Shown one piece after another: positions 10,701 through 24,235 of a stretch of 64,000 bases of DNA. The stretch spans positions 15,872,001 through 15,936,000 of the forward strand of contig OX579639.1 in NCBI GenBank assembly GCA_951230915.1, in the 5' to 3' direction. Within the stretch, counting starts at the first letter, position 1. Each line of letters begins with the position of its first letter. A program made the translations under genes and the position numbers. The DNA is from Antitrichia curtipendula (Eukaryota > Streptophyta > Bryopsida > Hypnales > Leucodontaceae). The notes beneath the pieces were generated by a model. It saw only the letters and a program-made list of their open reading frames with translations. It did no database searches and was not told the DNA's origin.

Positions 10701-13700
10701 TTCACGGGGTACTATTAATAAGATTGGCCAATTCTAATTTTTTACACTAATTTACATAATAGGGGTAGTCACACCTTCTTCACCAAGTGAGCTTCTATGA
10801 AGAATGAGAAGTTGGTGAGAGAAAATTGGAGCCATTGTGAAGCAGTTTTGGGGGAAGAAGGTGTGACATCCCTTTTGTGGCGTATAGAGGATAAGAACAA
10901 AGAATGGAGACATGGTAGCAACAATAAAGGGGTGAAATTTAAAAGTGTAAGGAGCACAAGAGAATATATTTCTATGCCTATTATTTACTTTTTAGAGGAG
11001 AATAATGGACATGGAGAAGATTTCTTCATAAAAGTATATTTTGCTACAAAGAACCAATGGAGAGCAGCGATGTCCTCAGTTTTTGAAAAATGGACATACA
11101 AGGAAAAAGGTGTCACTATGGCCCTAAATCTTCATAAGAGGGTCTGTCCAGAGGGAAAGAGGGGTTGTCAAAGCTTGCTATAACAATATGTAATAATGCT
11201 TCTATATGTAATTTATGATAATTACATGTAAAGATTCTAAATAAGCATTTGATCATGCTTTTTTATTATTAAAATTATTTTAATACTAATTTAATTGAAA
11301 GATGATTCCAACATATTTTAGAATATATCAAATAAACTATATATTTTTGAAATGTAAATAGTAAATGAACCTAAAATTGACCTTAGATTTTTATATTTAG
11401 GTTTTAATTGAGAGAATCTATAAAACTTGCATTTGAGTAGCAATTGCAATTGATATGTGTAGATATATTATCTTCACAATTCATTGTAACTAGAACAATT
11501 CCAATTTCTATAGAAACTATTATAGTTATAAATGCAAAAGTTATCTTATTTGAGACCCACATCAAAGTCTACAAAAGAATGCCAAAAATTTAAGAATTAC
11601 ATTTATTGTTATGGACGTGAACCTAAGTTACCACATCTAAAAGCAATCTAAATAAGCTTTGTGGCACTCTAGACATGCAATAGAATATGACAATTAGTTT
11701 TTGCGCATTAATTTTTGTTTGTTTTAAAGGTGAGATGTCAGTAGTTACATAATAAATAATTAGCTATAATTTTGCAAAAGTATAGGTAGTAGAAATCTAC
11801 AAGTGTAACTTCAACATCCATTCAATGCACAACTAGGAAGGATGTCTATAATATGAAAACATTTCTTTAAGAAAGTGGTTTAGCTCAAAGAAACTTTTAT
11901 GAAAAATAATCTTTTACAAAGCCACTTCACACTTTGATAAATAAATCTCCCAAAATGATTACTAGCTAATATTGTTACTACTTTTATACTAGTTTATATT
12001 CCATCCCAAATATGGTTCAGCTTTGTGTAGTAGACAATATGTAGTCACTTTATACAAAAAGGATAACAAATGATAAACAATATAACATTTGTATTTTCAA
12101 TTGTATTTACACCTATATCTGTATTCATATGTTGTATATTTATTTGTATTCAAATGTTGTATCCATATTTGTATTTATACATATATATTATACATGTATT
12201 CATATGCATATTTGGATCATATATCCCTATCATATCATGATCATATTTAAATCAAGTTCACGTAGTCCCTACATTATTATTTTTTCATAAAATTCTTTTG
12301 AGGGTGAATTCAATTAATGGAGGGATTTTGCCTCACTCTTTTTGTTGGATAGTCAAGGATTTAACCCCATCTCTTTTTATACATTTATCAATACTTACTT
12401 AAGAAATATGTTAACCCTAAAAGACAAGCTTATGAAAACAAATTATAAAATTTCTAGACTCTATATGTTCCTATGTTGTAATTATTTATTCTTGAATTTT
12501 TTATATTTATTTTTCAGTAGAAAAATCACATGTCATACAATGTTTAGATTTCTTTGGCAAAAATTTGAATTTATTAAGATTTTCTTAAGGAAAAAGTGAA
12601 AAAAATTATTATCAAATATGTGATTATTTAGACAAAAAAACTTGAAAAGTTGTTTGTGAGTGTAGAATATGGTGTAGAATATCATGGATAAAAACATTTA
12701 CCATGTCTTTCTATAATTAAAAAATTGATTGACTATGGTAATAAGCACAAAGGTAAAATTGTAATAAAATATTCAATTTTAGTAATTTTAGTAATTTTCA
12801 AGTTGGAGTAGAAAGTAAATTTCAAAAACTTCATTTCATTGGTTGGTTTCAAATTCAAAAAGCATCATTTTTATGGCTCAAATTAACACCAATAGCAAAG
12901 ACCTTAAAGTTGTAATATTCCATAGCTTCTTAGCAACTTAGACAACTTTCTACCTAATAATTAATTAAAGTGCAAAAACAACTAAGCAAACCAAAAAATA
13001 ATAATTTAAAATCAAGCAAATTTAAAATATAAATAAAATAAGTTTAGCATTCAAATAAGTTGTTTTTACAATTTTTGAATGGTTGTTGGTACTTTCATCT
13101 AAGACAATTGCATTCACCTAAATCCTTATCTTGACCTCCAAATCCTAAACTCTCTACCTCTTGTGTCAATGTCTTATTAAGTGTCAAGGTTTATTGTATG
13201 TGAAAGATATATTTAATTTGTAAGATTCTACCTTAAAATAGTTAAAATGTCAAATAAAAAAACTTTGCAATGTATGTCTACAATTATTGATAAAGAAGAG
13301 ATGCAAGATTGTGTGGAACAAGTTGAATTTCTATGAATATATATATATAAACACAAATCAAGTCAATAATTTCCCAAAAATTGAAGCACCCATTTATTTA
13401 CTGACCACGCTACTAGGGAGCTACCCTACACTACATGATGATCTATGGATTAAGCATCTTTATATGTAGGAAAGTCAACAATACCATAAAACAAACAATT
13501 CTGAACACCATGTTCTTGCAAAAGCAATCATGTAAATTCCCCAAAATTAGATGAAAAATTGCTTTCTTCCATCTCATATAGGTGCTAAATGTCATCCAAA
13601 GGCCATGTTTTTGACCTCCCAAGCATTTCAGGGTTAAAATGCTTAAAGTGACACAAGTAGTATCCCGTACCTCATGTTTTAGAATGCATAAGATGGTCAC
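10701..13700. other. AT-rich intergenic region, no recognised gene
   Basis: About 3 kb of strongly AT-rich sequence. A 128-codon open frame (10797-11183, +) begins MKNEKLVRENW and is the only long frame. I recognise no domain in it and cannot say whether it is expressed. At 12083-12200 there is a degenerate run of TTGTATT/TTCATAT units. No transposon ends or RNA genes were seen. Confidence 0.4.
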
Positions 13701-14029
13701 TCAAGATGTGTCCTTACAACAGGAACAGCAGTTGAGGATTGAAGAATGAAGATATACGATAAGGAGAAAACTTCCCTATCCGTTATATATGTTTGAGTGG
13801 AGCAAATTGTACTGGTGAAATTGGCTGCTCTCGAGCTCACTCAATCCTGAGGACTCACATCTCTCCCTACTCAGGGTATTACCAGACTCCAGAAGAGGCA
13901 GGCAGCACCACATCTGCCAAGTCCAATCCACATGGCATGAAAAACAAGTAAAAAAATTACATTCACCAACTTCCAAGCAATAGTACCCAGCAAGATCACT
14001 TGGCTTCTTCATTGTCATGTCATCAGTTA

Positions 14030-14172
14030 TACAGAACATAAGGTAAGTACACCCAAAACCAACAGACTAAGAAAAAACTAACATTATATACCTATATCCT
14101 ACATTTAGGCACATCAATGTAAGATAAGAATACATAATGTTGGTTTTGGGTACACATACCTTACGATGTCTG
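14030..14172. repeat. Foldback (inverted repeat) downstream of the RS-tail gene
   Basis: Arms at about 14039-14063 and 14139-14163 are complementary over 25 bases with three mismatches (taaggtaagtacaccc against its partner). The pairing extends weakly outward through 'cagaacat' and 'atgtctg'. The loop is about 75 bases. It sits just past the stop codon of the minus-strand gene, probably in its 3' UTR. It could be a small MITE or a hairpin RNA. Confidence 0.5.
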
Positions 14173-14227
14173 CAAAAACGAAATCCTCAATCATTCAATC
14201 ATTCTTGCAATTACATTACCGTGGACC

Positions 14228-16374
14228 TTAGCTCCTGTGCCTCTTCCTACTGTCCGAGTTTCTCTCACCACTGTCTCTATGGTCTCTGTCTCTATGGTCT
14301 CTGCTTCTATCCCGGCTCCTATGCTCAGCATGACCGTATTCTCTTCGTCTGTCACTGCCACTATTATTAACACTGGAACTCTTCTGTCTGTTGGAGCTAT
14401 CATCAGCAATGCGCCTGCTACTATCAGGAATTCTATCTTTATGTTGGTTACTGCAATCTCTGCTGGGACCCCTCCCTTTCTTTCCTTCATCTGAGATCTG
14501 CTTGTGCCCATCGATATCAGGTTCATGTATCTTAGCAGAAACTCCTGTAGCACCTTCTAGTCTACTTCTATTTCCCTGTTCACTAGTATCCATCTCAACA
14601 TTGGTTTTATCTGCAGGTACTACTGCTTTGGGCAAGTGAGGCCTGGTGTTTGTGGGTCCCCGCGTGCCACCTAACTTCAATCTCAAATTCCTGCAATTAT
14701 ACTCCAGTAATCAGTCACTCCCTCAGGCAACCAGGTAGCGGAAATCTGCTAACTGGAATTGGTTACTAAATTTAGATAGTAGGGATAAGTTACTGCACAA
14801 GTTGTGTCAATTAGCAAAGTAGTGCTAACTGCAGCTAACTAACTTAAAATGAATGTACATTCATGTCCACCAGTTGACTCCCTGCTTTTGGATAAGTAAA
14901 CTGTGTCTATTGCAATGGTTTTAAGTGCTAAAATCTGCCCGCACCAACGAAGTAGTGTTGGACAAATGCATCGGAAAAACACAAGATAGCAATTCCACCA
15001 TGAATAATCACATTTCTAGATACACTAAGCTCCCTTATTCGTACCGCACGTAATCAAGTTCTAAGTCGCTTGTGAACTTGGTTTGAGGGGCATCATAGAT
15101 TATCAAAGCCGAGGGAATAGCAGCTTACTCATCCCGTAATTCCTTCATTTGTTTCTCTTTCCTAGCCAGCTCCATTTGCGCTGTCTGCCCGTCAAATTCA
15201 TTCTTGATCAAATGAGCAAGCAAGGAAATGGAAGAGAAAACACATAATCGGTAATACGTACGTTGTTCAAAACACATGTGCACCAATCAGCATCTGCTTA
15301 GTCTGGATCTTTTTAGCAAGGTCTTCTACCGTCGAATTTTAGACTACAGACCACAATTTTGCATGTCAAACAAATAAAAGGCCTGGGACAGGTAAGTGTT
15401 CGTCTGGAAAACCTTGAATAAACATGAAATGTTACGAGTCAGAACAGCTTTGTCTTGCTGCAACGTCTCAACCTGTCGGTCCAACCATAATCAATAACAA
15501 ACATACTGCATCAGAGCATGAACGACACCAGTTCTCAGTTTCTCTAACCTATTGCGAAGATGGAAAGTCATTTATTTCATAGCATTTAAAGACTTCCAAA
15601 TTACCCCATTATTATGAGGTTTAGCGTGGTTATAGAAAAATAAGTTTGGTACAGACATCTTCTACAAGCGTGTGAAATGATGCGTGTGAAATAATAGACC
15701 AGCAAGGAACATATACCTCCTTTAGCAAGGACTCCACCTTGCCATTAAGCTCTCCTTCCTTCTTTTTGAACTCTTCTTCACGAGTATCATTCTGCAAATC
15801 AGCATCGCAGGATCAATATGATTTTATATCTCAAGTCCTTGCAGGAAAGCGCTGATGAGCAAAGATATTTCACAGTGATATCAATCTTAGATTATTGCAA
15901 AAGGGAAATACAGCTCTTTCTTTGAAGCGTTTCAAAAAAGGAAGCTGAGGTTTAGGCTACCAGTACATTATGTAGAAAACCAGTACCCCAGACCCTCATC
16001 TCTAACATAAGTTGAATACCAGTATCACCTCTCCAAAAACCTAGTTGCATTAAACCTAGCTCATTGCAACGTCGTTGAAGGCAATTCTAATATAAACCTT
16101 GCAAACTAAATTATAATGTAGCTGGAACAGATTTAGGGTACGAATATTTTACTAATAATTCAACGCTCAAGCACTCATCATCACTTAACGTAGATTTTCT
16201 GATTCTTGAAGGAGCAAACAAAGCATCATGAACAACCATCTGATCAAAATAGGGAAACGACGAATTCCTTACCTCGTGCAAGGATTGGAAGGGTGTCTTA
16301 TACAATAGCGAGTCATCAATATCCTCATAGAGATCATCGTACAAATCATCCCCTCCGGCAATCATGAACACCAA
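14228..16374 (-). CDS. Coiled-coil protein with RS/RD-rich C-terminal tail
   Basis: Exons on the minus strand: 16374-16273 (ATG at 16374 or 16365), 15791-15717, 15472-15413, about 15342-15276 (its acceptor is unclear), 15202-15129 and 14690-14228. The N-terminus is acidic (GGDDLYDDLYEDIDDSLLY). The middle is a charged coiled coil (FKKKEGELNGKVESLLKE, then RNISCLFK, then ELARKEKQMKELRDENLRLK). The tail is disordered and ends in RD/RS-type repeats (RSRDRSRDHRDRDHRD), as in nuclear-speckle and splicing-associated proteins. The order acidic patch, coiled coil with N-I-S-x-L-x-K, then a basic tail recalls the N-terminus of FLASH/CASP8AP2-like nuclear proteins, but that link is weak. The function is unknown to me. 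The splice between exons 3 and 4 needs transcript evidence. Confidence 0.6.
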
Positions 16375-16549
16375 ACAGGAGCAAAATTCCGCTTGAGGCG
16401 AGTACTGTACAGAAGAAATAGGTTCAGCTGTCAGTGAGATAGGTTGGGGTTTTAGGGTTCAAAAGTTGGGGCGATTTGGGATTTGCCCGCCATTTTGGGT
16501 TTTTTACTAGTGGCGATCCAGTGCAAGATGAAGCCCCTACTTATGCTAC

Positions 16550-17164
16550 TTAACCCCTAAATGCCCAAGGACTGTTTTGAGCTTCTTTGAAAATTGCTCT
16601 AAATTGAACAAAAAGACAACATTTGATAAGTTCTATCAATTTTGTTGAATTGTAACCGGACAAATTCAAACTAGACATGTTACAGATCACATAGGAAAAG
16701 AAAACACAACAATATCATTTCAAGATTTCAAGATTATAATCTTTGATCATGAGGGTGTTAAAATTATGAAAATCTTTTAGCTCTCTTTTCGCATGTCAAA
16801 TCTAAAATATTGGTCACCAAAAAAATATGAGGTTGAAGGGCCTAACATACATAATCCCAATCAATTTATAACTTCTCAAAATCTACTCTAGAATTTTTTT
16901 AAATGATTTTTTTTTCCAAGATATAGTGTATTTGAGGTTCATTTCCAAGAGCTCTGAACACAATGGAAAGTCAAGATTGCAATGGACACCCTTGCACAAA
17001 ATCTCGAACAGAAAAATTATAATCAGATTTTTTATGCTAAAACTACACTTCAAAAAGAATGTCAAAAATATAAACTACTAAAAATAGCAACTTAGTTGGG
17101 TCTTATTTAACTTCAAAATATTGTCGACACCAGAATTTGGTGCCTCGGGCATTTATGGGTTCAA
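16550..17164. mobile_element. TTAA-ended MITE, copy 2
   Basis: About 615 bp. It begins TTAACCCCTAAATGCCCAAG and ends CTCGGGCATTTATGGGTTCAA, so the right terminus carries small changes. The interior is the same family as copy 1: both have 'catgagggtgttaaaatt', 'gggcctaacat' and 'caatggacacccttg'. It lies just upstream of the RS-tail gene start (16374), so it may sit in that promoter. There is no coding capacity. Confidence 0.7.
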
Positions 17165-17379
17165 ACGACCGTGGGTTCTGTAGTTTACTATAACTATAAC
17201 GAAGGTTGTTGCAATGCAACCTCACCAAAAATTTAAGGTTTCATCGACCTATAAGGTTTCATTGACGGTAGATTTTTTAATGTCATTAGAATACATTATG
17301 AATGAATGAATGAAAAAGGGTGCTGATGAAAATGTGACATTGTTTGCATTTAATATAAGAAATTTGGCAAATTCCTTAT

Positions 17380-19066
17380 ATGCAGGGGTAAGGTCTTGTG
17401 GTGCAGAATAGAAGTCATCGCAGAACTCATTTTTGTTACAATACTTTGATCTAATATGCCCGAAAAATCTAAAATTCACATCCATTGGTAAATTCATCAC
17501 TTCAAAAGCAGTGCAGGAAAACAGTTATTTAACAGACCGGAAAACATCTTACTTGACACTTAAGCCGACAACATCACGGAATTCATCTACAGCACCTGCA
17601 AACACAACAAGGATCATTGGTCAGAAGGAAAATACAAACAGAATCACTCTCGCCATATCTTACTTACCAATATGCCTGAACCATACCAAGTGCAAAACAA
17701 CCTGTGAACTGTCATTTCATGATCAGAACCTACGAAGCACAAACCGCAATAAGAAAGCATGATTCCAGCTCCTAGAAAATACAGAAATCACATACAATCC
17801 GATCAGCAGGTGTCCTCCGTGTTGACCTAGTGATCGAAAATTTCCATACGAAGTCGATGCCAGCATCTCCGTTGGAAGGGTAAGGGGATCTCTTTCCGTT
17901 ACACACTCCCTTCCACTATGTTCTACTTAAAGCACCGAGTAACATACAGGCAGAAAAATCAATCTCCTAATGTTTTGCACTCGCAACTGCATATAAGTCA
18001 GTACCGGTGTTACATTCCGAACAAACATAAGTTCAAACTTAATCCTAAACACCATAACCTAAACGCACTCACCTAAACCCTAAACAGAACCTCCAATACG
18101 CGACTCGCAATTCTGCTAAAACACACCAATTTAAACGTCCACCACAACTTCCGGGATCGCTACGCCACTGCTGCAAGAGGAGAAGGAAACGTGCAACCAA
18201 TCAAAAAAAGTAAATCTGGTTTAGAATCGGCACACTAACGACTAAATGGGCAAAACCATTCTTCGTAAAGAGCACAGGGTTTCCCAGGCGGCTTCCAGGC
18301 CTTACTCAATTGCAGCTTAAAATTCATGATTAGAGTGCACATTGCGCCCAACGACTCGTAAGACAAAGAGTGAAAGGGAGAGATACACAAGACAGTTGCC
18401 TAATAATCATCTCACAGCAAAACAAGAAACGAGAGGCCAAACCATGAATTCAAATCCAGAGAAGTTCAATGGACTGAATCAGCTGAAAATCCTAAAACTC
18501 CTCGAAGTCCTAAGAAAGCGAAAAAGGCTCCCACAAAGACATAATCCGAAGGTACCTAAACTCAGAACAGAGAAACGAAAGCTAAAAAGGCTACCATGGA
18601 CTGAATCAGCTGAAAACCCTAAAACTCCTCGAAGCCGTACGGAAGCGATAAATTCTCGCAAAAAAACATAATTCGAGGATGTGTGAGCTCAGAACAGAGA
18701 AACGAAAGACGACATTCCGAAATCGGAATGACAAATGATTACGAATGCAAAACCTCATCAAAATGAGTGAGAAGAGGCTCAAAGGAATCGCGCGAGGCAG
18801 GGCAAGGACACAAAACGAGAATGGAGAGGGCATAGTGACGTACTGTCGATCGTAATCCTCGTGGTTGGCCAATTCGTAGAGAAATCCTCACTCCTGGCAA
18901 TGGCAGTACACACTACGACGTGGTGGCGGCGATCTAAGCTTGTGTAGGGACTGGTGTTTTTTCAGTAAGGACAGTGACACTGCGAGACTGAGGACTTCAG
19001 GAGGGAAGAAATACGGTGGTCCCCATGTTCTTGCTGTGTGAATAGGGTTTTCAATAGGAAGTGGAC
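17380..19066 (-). pseudogene. Inverted partial copy of the PHD-gene promoter and leader (left arm)
   Basis: Read on the minus strand, this segment is a close copy of about 23503-25578 (right arm). Preserved landmarks include the leader donor 'gtttag/gtgagt' (here at 18072) and a 43-base leader exon (17553-17595) with the same acceptor and donor and two substitutions relative to 25359-25401. The homology stops near 17380, before the later leader exon and the coding exon, so this copy cannot make the PHD protein. It has one period of the 128-131 bp tandem unit where the right arm has two, and lacks the right arm's 293 bp duplication. If its promoter works, it would produce a non-coding transcript running leftward. 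Confidence 0.75.
18473..18728. repeat. Tandem repeat in left arm (128 bp period)
   Basis: 'ctgaatcagctgaaaa.cct' occurs at 18473 and again at 18601. Each is followed by 'aaaactcctcgaag'. The right arm has the same unit at a 131 bp period with one more copy. Confidence 0.65.
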
Positions 19067-22000
19067 TTTTGACAAAATTGAATTTGTCAAGTTAGGTAAG
19101 AGGCCCATGGAGTGACCATTTATGAGCTTGTTCGCAATTTTTGGAAGTTTTACTTCTTGAATATTATTTTGCACAATTTGTTTTTGATAGATGATGGGAA
19201 TTGGCAAGTAACCTATTTAATTTCATATTTTACGAGGCTTCGTGGAATTAGTTATTAATAGTAAAGTTGAAATCACATAGGGCAGTGAAAATGTTCACTA
19301 GCTGATACGTTCATTGTTGGTATATTAATGAATGCAATTGGTACACTGAAGGAAATAGTATGTACCTCTGTATTAGATAACACTTTTAGCCTCTTGTTGC
19401 TTTTGCAACCTCCTACTTTAATCTTTATCCTTCAAAATCAACAAAAGATGAGAATTGAGGTGTGGTTCCTTTGCCTACTCCATTCACCTCCCCAAATGTA
19501 TGACATTACCCAAAGTTTAATATTTGTGTCTTTTTTGTTAGAGCTAGAAGGACATAGTCCAACCACTAAGGTATTCAACCAAATAATTAAAAGAGGTTCT
19601 TGAATGACTAGAAGTATTCTTTACTTCTCCATTTTTTTTTTAAATTATTCATCAACTATTTTTTAATTCTTTGTAGCATTTTAGGATTAAACCTAATGAA
19701 GCATATAATTTTTCATTAGTTGTAAGACAAGATAAACCATTGCAGACATTCAAAATGATCAAATTAAAAAAAATTGCTTAAGAATGACAAATCACGGAAT
19801 ATTTTCACTACAAGAAAATGAGCATATATATATGACTAAGCAAGAATGACTTTGTGTCCGGTATGAGTTAAAAATGACTACTACTTTGTAACTGCACCAA
19901 CTCAGCGTCTTATACAGTGTCAGAGTCATTTCCAATTGCACTAACGATTGCAAAATGAAGATGTAACAAAATACAAGAATCATCTTTGATATTTCTTTGG
20001 CAACATACTCAACATTTTGACATAGAAATTGGGCAATCCAAGGTGAAGGATACAATCAATGACGAGTAGAATGCAGTCATATCTTGTAATCAAGGTCCAC
20101 TTTAGTTCAACAAGAAAATGACTTACATTTCACTTATATGTGCCTTCCACAAAGTTTTGCATGACTGACGTAGACACTTGTTTGTTGGCGTGTCTACACG
20201 ACGATTTCACTTTATTTTCTTACAACTACATAAGTAGTAGAAGAAAGAGGATAGTAGTGCATACGTAGTTATACCTTGGCACTAGTATTCACTACAACGC
20301 AACTTCAAAACGACTTAGGATTGACTTATCCGCTCTTTTCCAAAAACTAGTCGCTAGAATGCTACCAAATGAAGTGTCAACAAGAGCTTGAATAAAAACT
20401 ACTTTTGTCCACGGGTTCCCATTTGTTCAATCAAATTTTAGTTGGTGTAGACTTCAAAAGTGCAATGTAGACATACAAAATATAACGTAGATAGCATGAA
20501 GTTGTAGAGAAGTTGTAAGAAAAAATAATTGCTTATTGAAAACGATTGAAAATCAACTCATATACACTAGTGACTTCCATTCATGTAAATTTTTGATGTT
20601 TTTATTTTAGAGCAAGTTGATTATATTATCTGACTATAATTATTCCTTCTTTGGGATTTTTGAACATGAGAATGTAAGACGTATAGTAATTATAAGATAC
20701 GTAACTATGGCGGTTTAGAATGGCGACAATTATAGGATCCAAGGTAGTGGTGGTTTTAGGTATCAAGGTGGCAACGGCTTTAGGGTTCACATTTCAGTTG
20801 CATTAGAGTCATTTTGTAATTGCTTAGTAGTCATTGTTGAGTTCCAAACTAGTGATTTGTACTGCTAGCAATCATATATGAGTCATTCATAGCCACAATG
20901 TTGTGTAATTCAACCCTAGCAACATTAAGTAAGAAGGCGTCTAGGGTTCCACATGGCATACAATTGTGCAATTGTTGCCTACTTAAAGTTCTTAATGATG
21001 GTGATTTTGAAGTGGAAGAAATCCTAGTGCCTTGCCTCAATTCTTTTGTTGTCTATGCTCTTGCAAACTTTTGTTTGGTTAGTTTCTTTTTTAATGTATC
21101 AACTTGTTTATTTGCTAACAATTTGAACTTTCACTCTTTCTTGCCTTCTTGCCTTTGTACTCTGCAATAGAGAATTTGTGGTAGTGTAGAGATATAGAAG
21201 ACCTACTTCTATCATACCAACCTTTATTCTTTGTCGGTTAAGTAATAGAATTCTTGCAAAGGATGTAGCATCATTGTCAATTAAGTTAAGTGAAACATAT
21301 ATGTGCTACTGACTTGCATAGGATTTTTGAGTTTTTGATTCTTTAAGGTATTACAAATTATGATTTGTTGCTGGGAAGATTGTGAACTCCCAATTCGTCA
21401 CTTGGAACTCATTTACTTATTTATTTATATTTTTAATAATTTACATTAAGTTTTATATGATCAAATCTCTCCAAATAGTATTAAACCAAAAGACGTATGT
21501 TACATACCAATTTAGTATTTGGTCCAAAATAGAGTAGAAATATCTAAAATAACCTCAAATCCTGTATGTATATAGGTTGGAAACTCAAAAGTAGTGGAAG
21601 TTAAAAATATTTTGTAAATACTACCTAAAACACCTAAAACTACCTCACATATGACAATTCTTAGATAAAACGGTTCAATAATCTTCTAATGAAATCTTTA
21701 AGCCATTTTCCAAAGATAGATTTTAGTTTCTAAGTTGTTTCAAGAAATAGTAGAAAACCTAACTATTAGCTTGCTAATTTCATAAATTCAAGACAGACTA
21801 GAAGAAGACATCTATGACGGAAGTAAGATATTTTAAGGTTGAAATTATGCCAAGATTCCATTGGTGAAATTGGTTTGCCAAGATTCCTCTTTTTGTAATA
21901 GATTTGTAGAGTTGACTAGCATTTGGGAGCATATGAAATCGGAATGAGGCCAAAGTAGGGGCTTTTCATACTTCTTCATACCTTTTGAATCACATAGGCT

Positions 22001-23502
22001 AATCAATCTCTTTAGGAAAGGTAAATTCCAATAACTAAATTTTTATCCCATTTCTATTTAAACTTGGCGCTAGCTTTCTATGATTTTTTTACAATCAATA
22101 AAGGGAAAAGCACTCTTTGGGAATAAAAATGGCTTTCTAAAGCTAATGTTGCAATTTGTTTGTGATTTGGAGTCTTTTTCCAAAAGTTAGAAGTTTGGGC
22201 CAACCTAAATGTAAAAAAATCTTTAAAAATTAGATGAAAATCTTATGTGATAAGATTACTACTAGGTAGAAGAAAGGGAGGGGTGTCTTTGTACAAAGTA
22301 TACAAAAGTGCCCTTTCCCTCTCAAACCACCTATTATTTGTATTTTGTTCTTGTTGTATTCATTTCAGTGGATTTTTTGGCCACTGAACCTAAACTTGAG
22401 AAATGGTGTTTTAGGAGCAATTTTGCTCTATTGTTTGTGTTTTTGAAGGAAGTTTTGAAGGACATTGAGGTCCCTTCAAATCTTGCATTTTCTTGTGCTT
22501 CTATGTGTTGTTTTTGTACTAACACTTTTTATTAAGTTTTTTTAATACTAATCTTGTACTAACCCTAGAGACAAGCCTCCCTTCCCCTCCGTACCTTGGC
22601 GATACTGCTTGTTGGAGCCCCCTAATGTATTTTTGGAATTTTATATATGTTTTTTGGTGAGAATTATGCTCTCATGATAAATCTCCTAGGAATTGGGTTT
22701 GTCTTATACTACCAATTGTGATTAATTGTCTATTAGTTTAATAGAACTTCTACTTAAGTTGTATTAACTTGTATTGTCCAAATTGTACTAGTATTCCTTT
22801 TTCTCAAGGATTACAACAAAACTTTAGCTTCCATGCTCCCTATCTATTAGTTTATTTATTTATTTTTTATGATGAAGTTTTGTCTTCCCTAAGTGTCACC
22901 ATCCTCACTCTTTTGTTCAATCCCAATTTAAGGTGGAGCTTTGATCTTTAAGTGCCCCCATCTTAAGGTTTGTTTACATCCAAATTTTTTGGGTTGGAGC
23001 CTAAAGAAATGGAGCGTTTTCATTAGAAGATAGATATAGTACCTAGCTTTTGGGTTCACACCAAATGGAACTTGGGTTGCAGCCTATTATTTTTTCAACG
23101 GATGAAAATCCTTGTTGGAATCCTACATGGACGAAGTGGATAATGACATCCTAAACCTAAAAGGAGTATTATTTTGGAAGGTCTTAAAGGTACCCAACCT
23201 TGAAAGCCACGAGGAAATTTAGGTAGACTTTTTTCAGCCAATCATTTATTTCTACTAGTTTTTGAGCTTTTGGGTGTGAAATCATCAAAAATGGCCAAAA
23301 TTAGAGAGAGACAAAACAAAATAGCTCACAAAGATGTAGGGTAGCATTGACTTTAAAAGGCTATATGACTATGGAGTAAATCTAAAAAGACTTCTACTAA
23401 TAATTCTATTTAAAAAATTCATCCCAAGTGCACATTGGGTCATGACTCAACTCTTTAGATTTACACCAAATGTTTGGGCCATTACCAACTTATAAGTCCG
23501 GA
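19067..23502. other. Spacer between inverted arms, no gene recognised
   Basis: About 4.4 kb of AT-rich DNA between the two inverted copies of the PHD leader. Open frames are short and carry no motifs I recognise. No terminal repeats, polymerase or transposase motifs were found. Its origin is unclear. It could be ordinary intergenic DNA captured by the duplication, or a decayed insertion. Confidence 0.4.
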
Positions 23503-23929
23503 GTCCACTTCCCATTGACAACCCTATTCACACAGCAAGAACATGGGGACCACCGTATTTCTTCTCTCCTACTCCTACTCAGTTTCGCAGTGTCACTGTC
23601 CTCGTTGACAAAACACCAGTCCCTACACAAGCTTAGATCGCCGCCAACACGTCGTAGTGTGTACTTGCGATTGCCAGGAGTGAGGATCGCATTACGAATT
23701 GGCCAACCACGAGGATTTCCATCGACAGTACGTCACTATGCCCTCTCCTTGCCCTGCCTCGCGCGATTCTTTTGAGCCTCTTCTCACCCATTTTGATGAG
23801 GTTTTGCGTTCGTAATCATTTTGTCATTCCGATTTCGGAATGTCCTCTTTCGTTTCTCTGTTCTGAGCACACACATCCTCGAATTATGGTTTTTTTGCGA
23901 GACTTTCTCGCTTCCTTACGGCTTTGAGG

Positions 23930-24235
23930 AGTTTTAGGGTTTTCAGCTGATTCAGTCCATTGTAGCCTTTTTAACTTTCGTTTTTCTGTTCTGAGACAGT
24001 TTAGGCACCTTCGAATTTAGTCTTTATGGGAGCGTTTTTCGCTTTCTTAGGACTTCGAGGAGTTTTAGGATTTTCAGCTGATTCAGTCCATTGTAGCCTT
24101 TTTAACTTTCGTTTTTCTGTTCTGAGACAGTTTAGGCACCTTCGAATTAAGTCTTTGTGGGAGCGTTTTTCGCTTTCTTAGGACTTCGAGGAGTTTTAGG
24201 ATTTTCAGCTGATTCAGTCCGTTGGACTTCTCTGG
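23930..24235. repeat. Tandem repeat in right arm (131 bp period)
   Basis: 'cagctgattcagtcc' recurs at 23944, 24075 and 24206, spaced exactly 131 bases apart. Flanking text such as 'gaggagttttagg' and 'cctttttaactttcg' is also repeated. There are about 2.3 copies, and the units are nearly identical, so this looks recent. Confidence 0.8.

Noticed and set aside
10797..11183. 128-codon + strand frame as a gene
   Set aside because: Its length is notable in AT-rich DNA, but no domain or gene context supports it, so it is noted only inside the region entry.
12083..12200. CRISPR-like or regular repeat array
   Set aside because: The units are degenerate AT-rich words without regular spacing or unique spacers.
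17433..17762. 109-codon frame repeated in the other arm at 25186-25500
   Set aside because: The similar proteins reflect the inverted DNA duplication. The frame lies antisense to leader exons and introns, contains splice sites of the other strand, and has no known domain.
18342..18671. Lys/Arg-rich + strand frame
   Set aside because: It is made by the tandem DNA repeat of the left arm and has no independent support.
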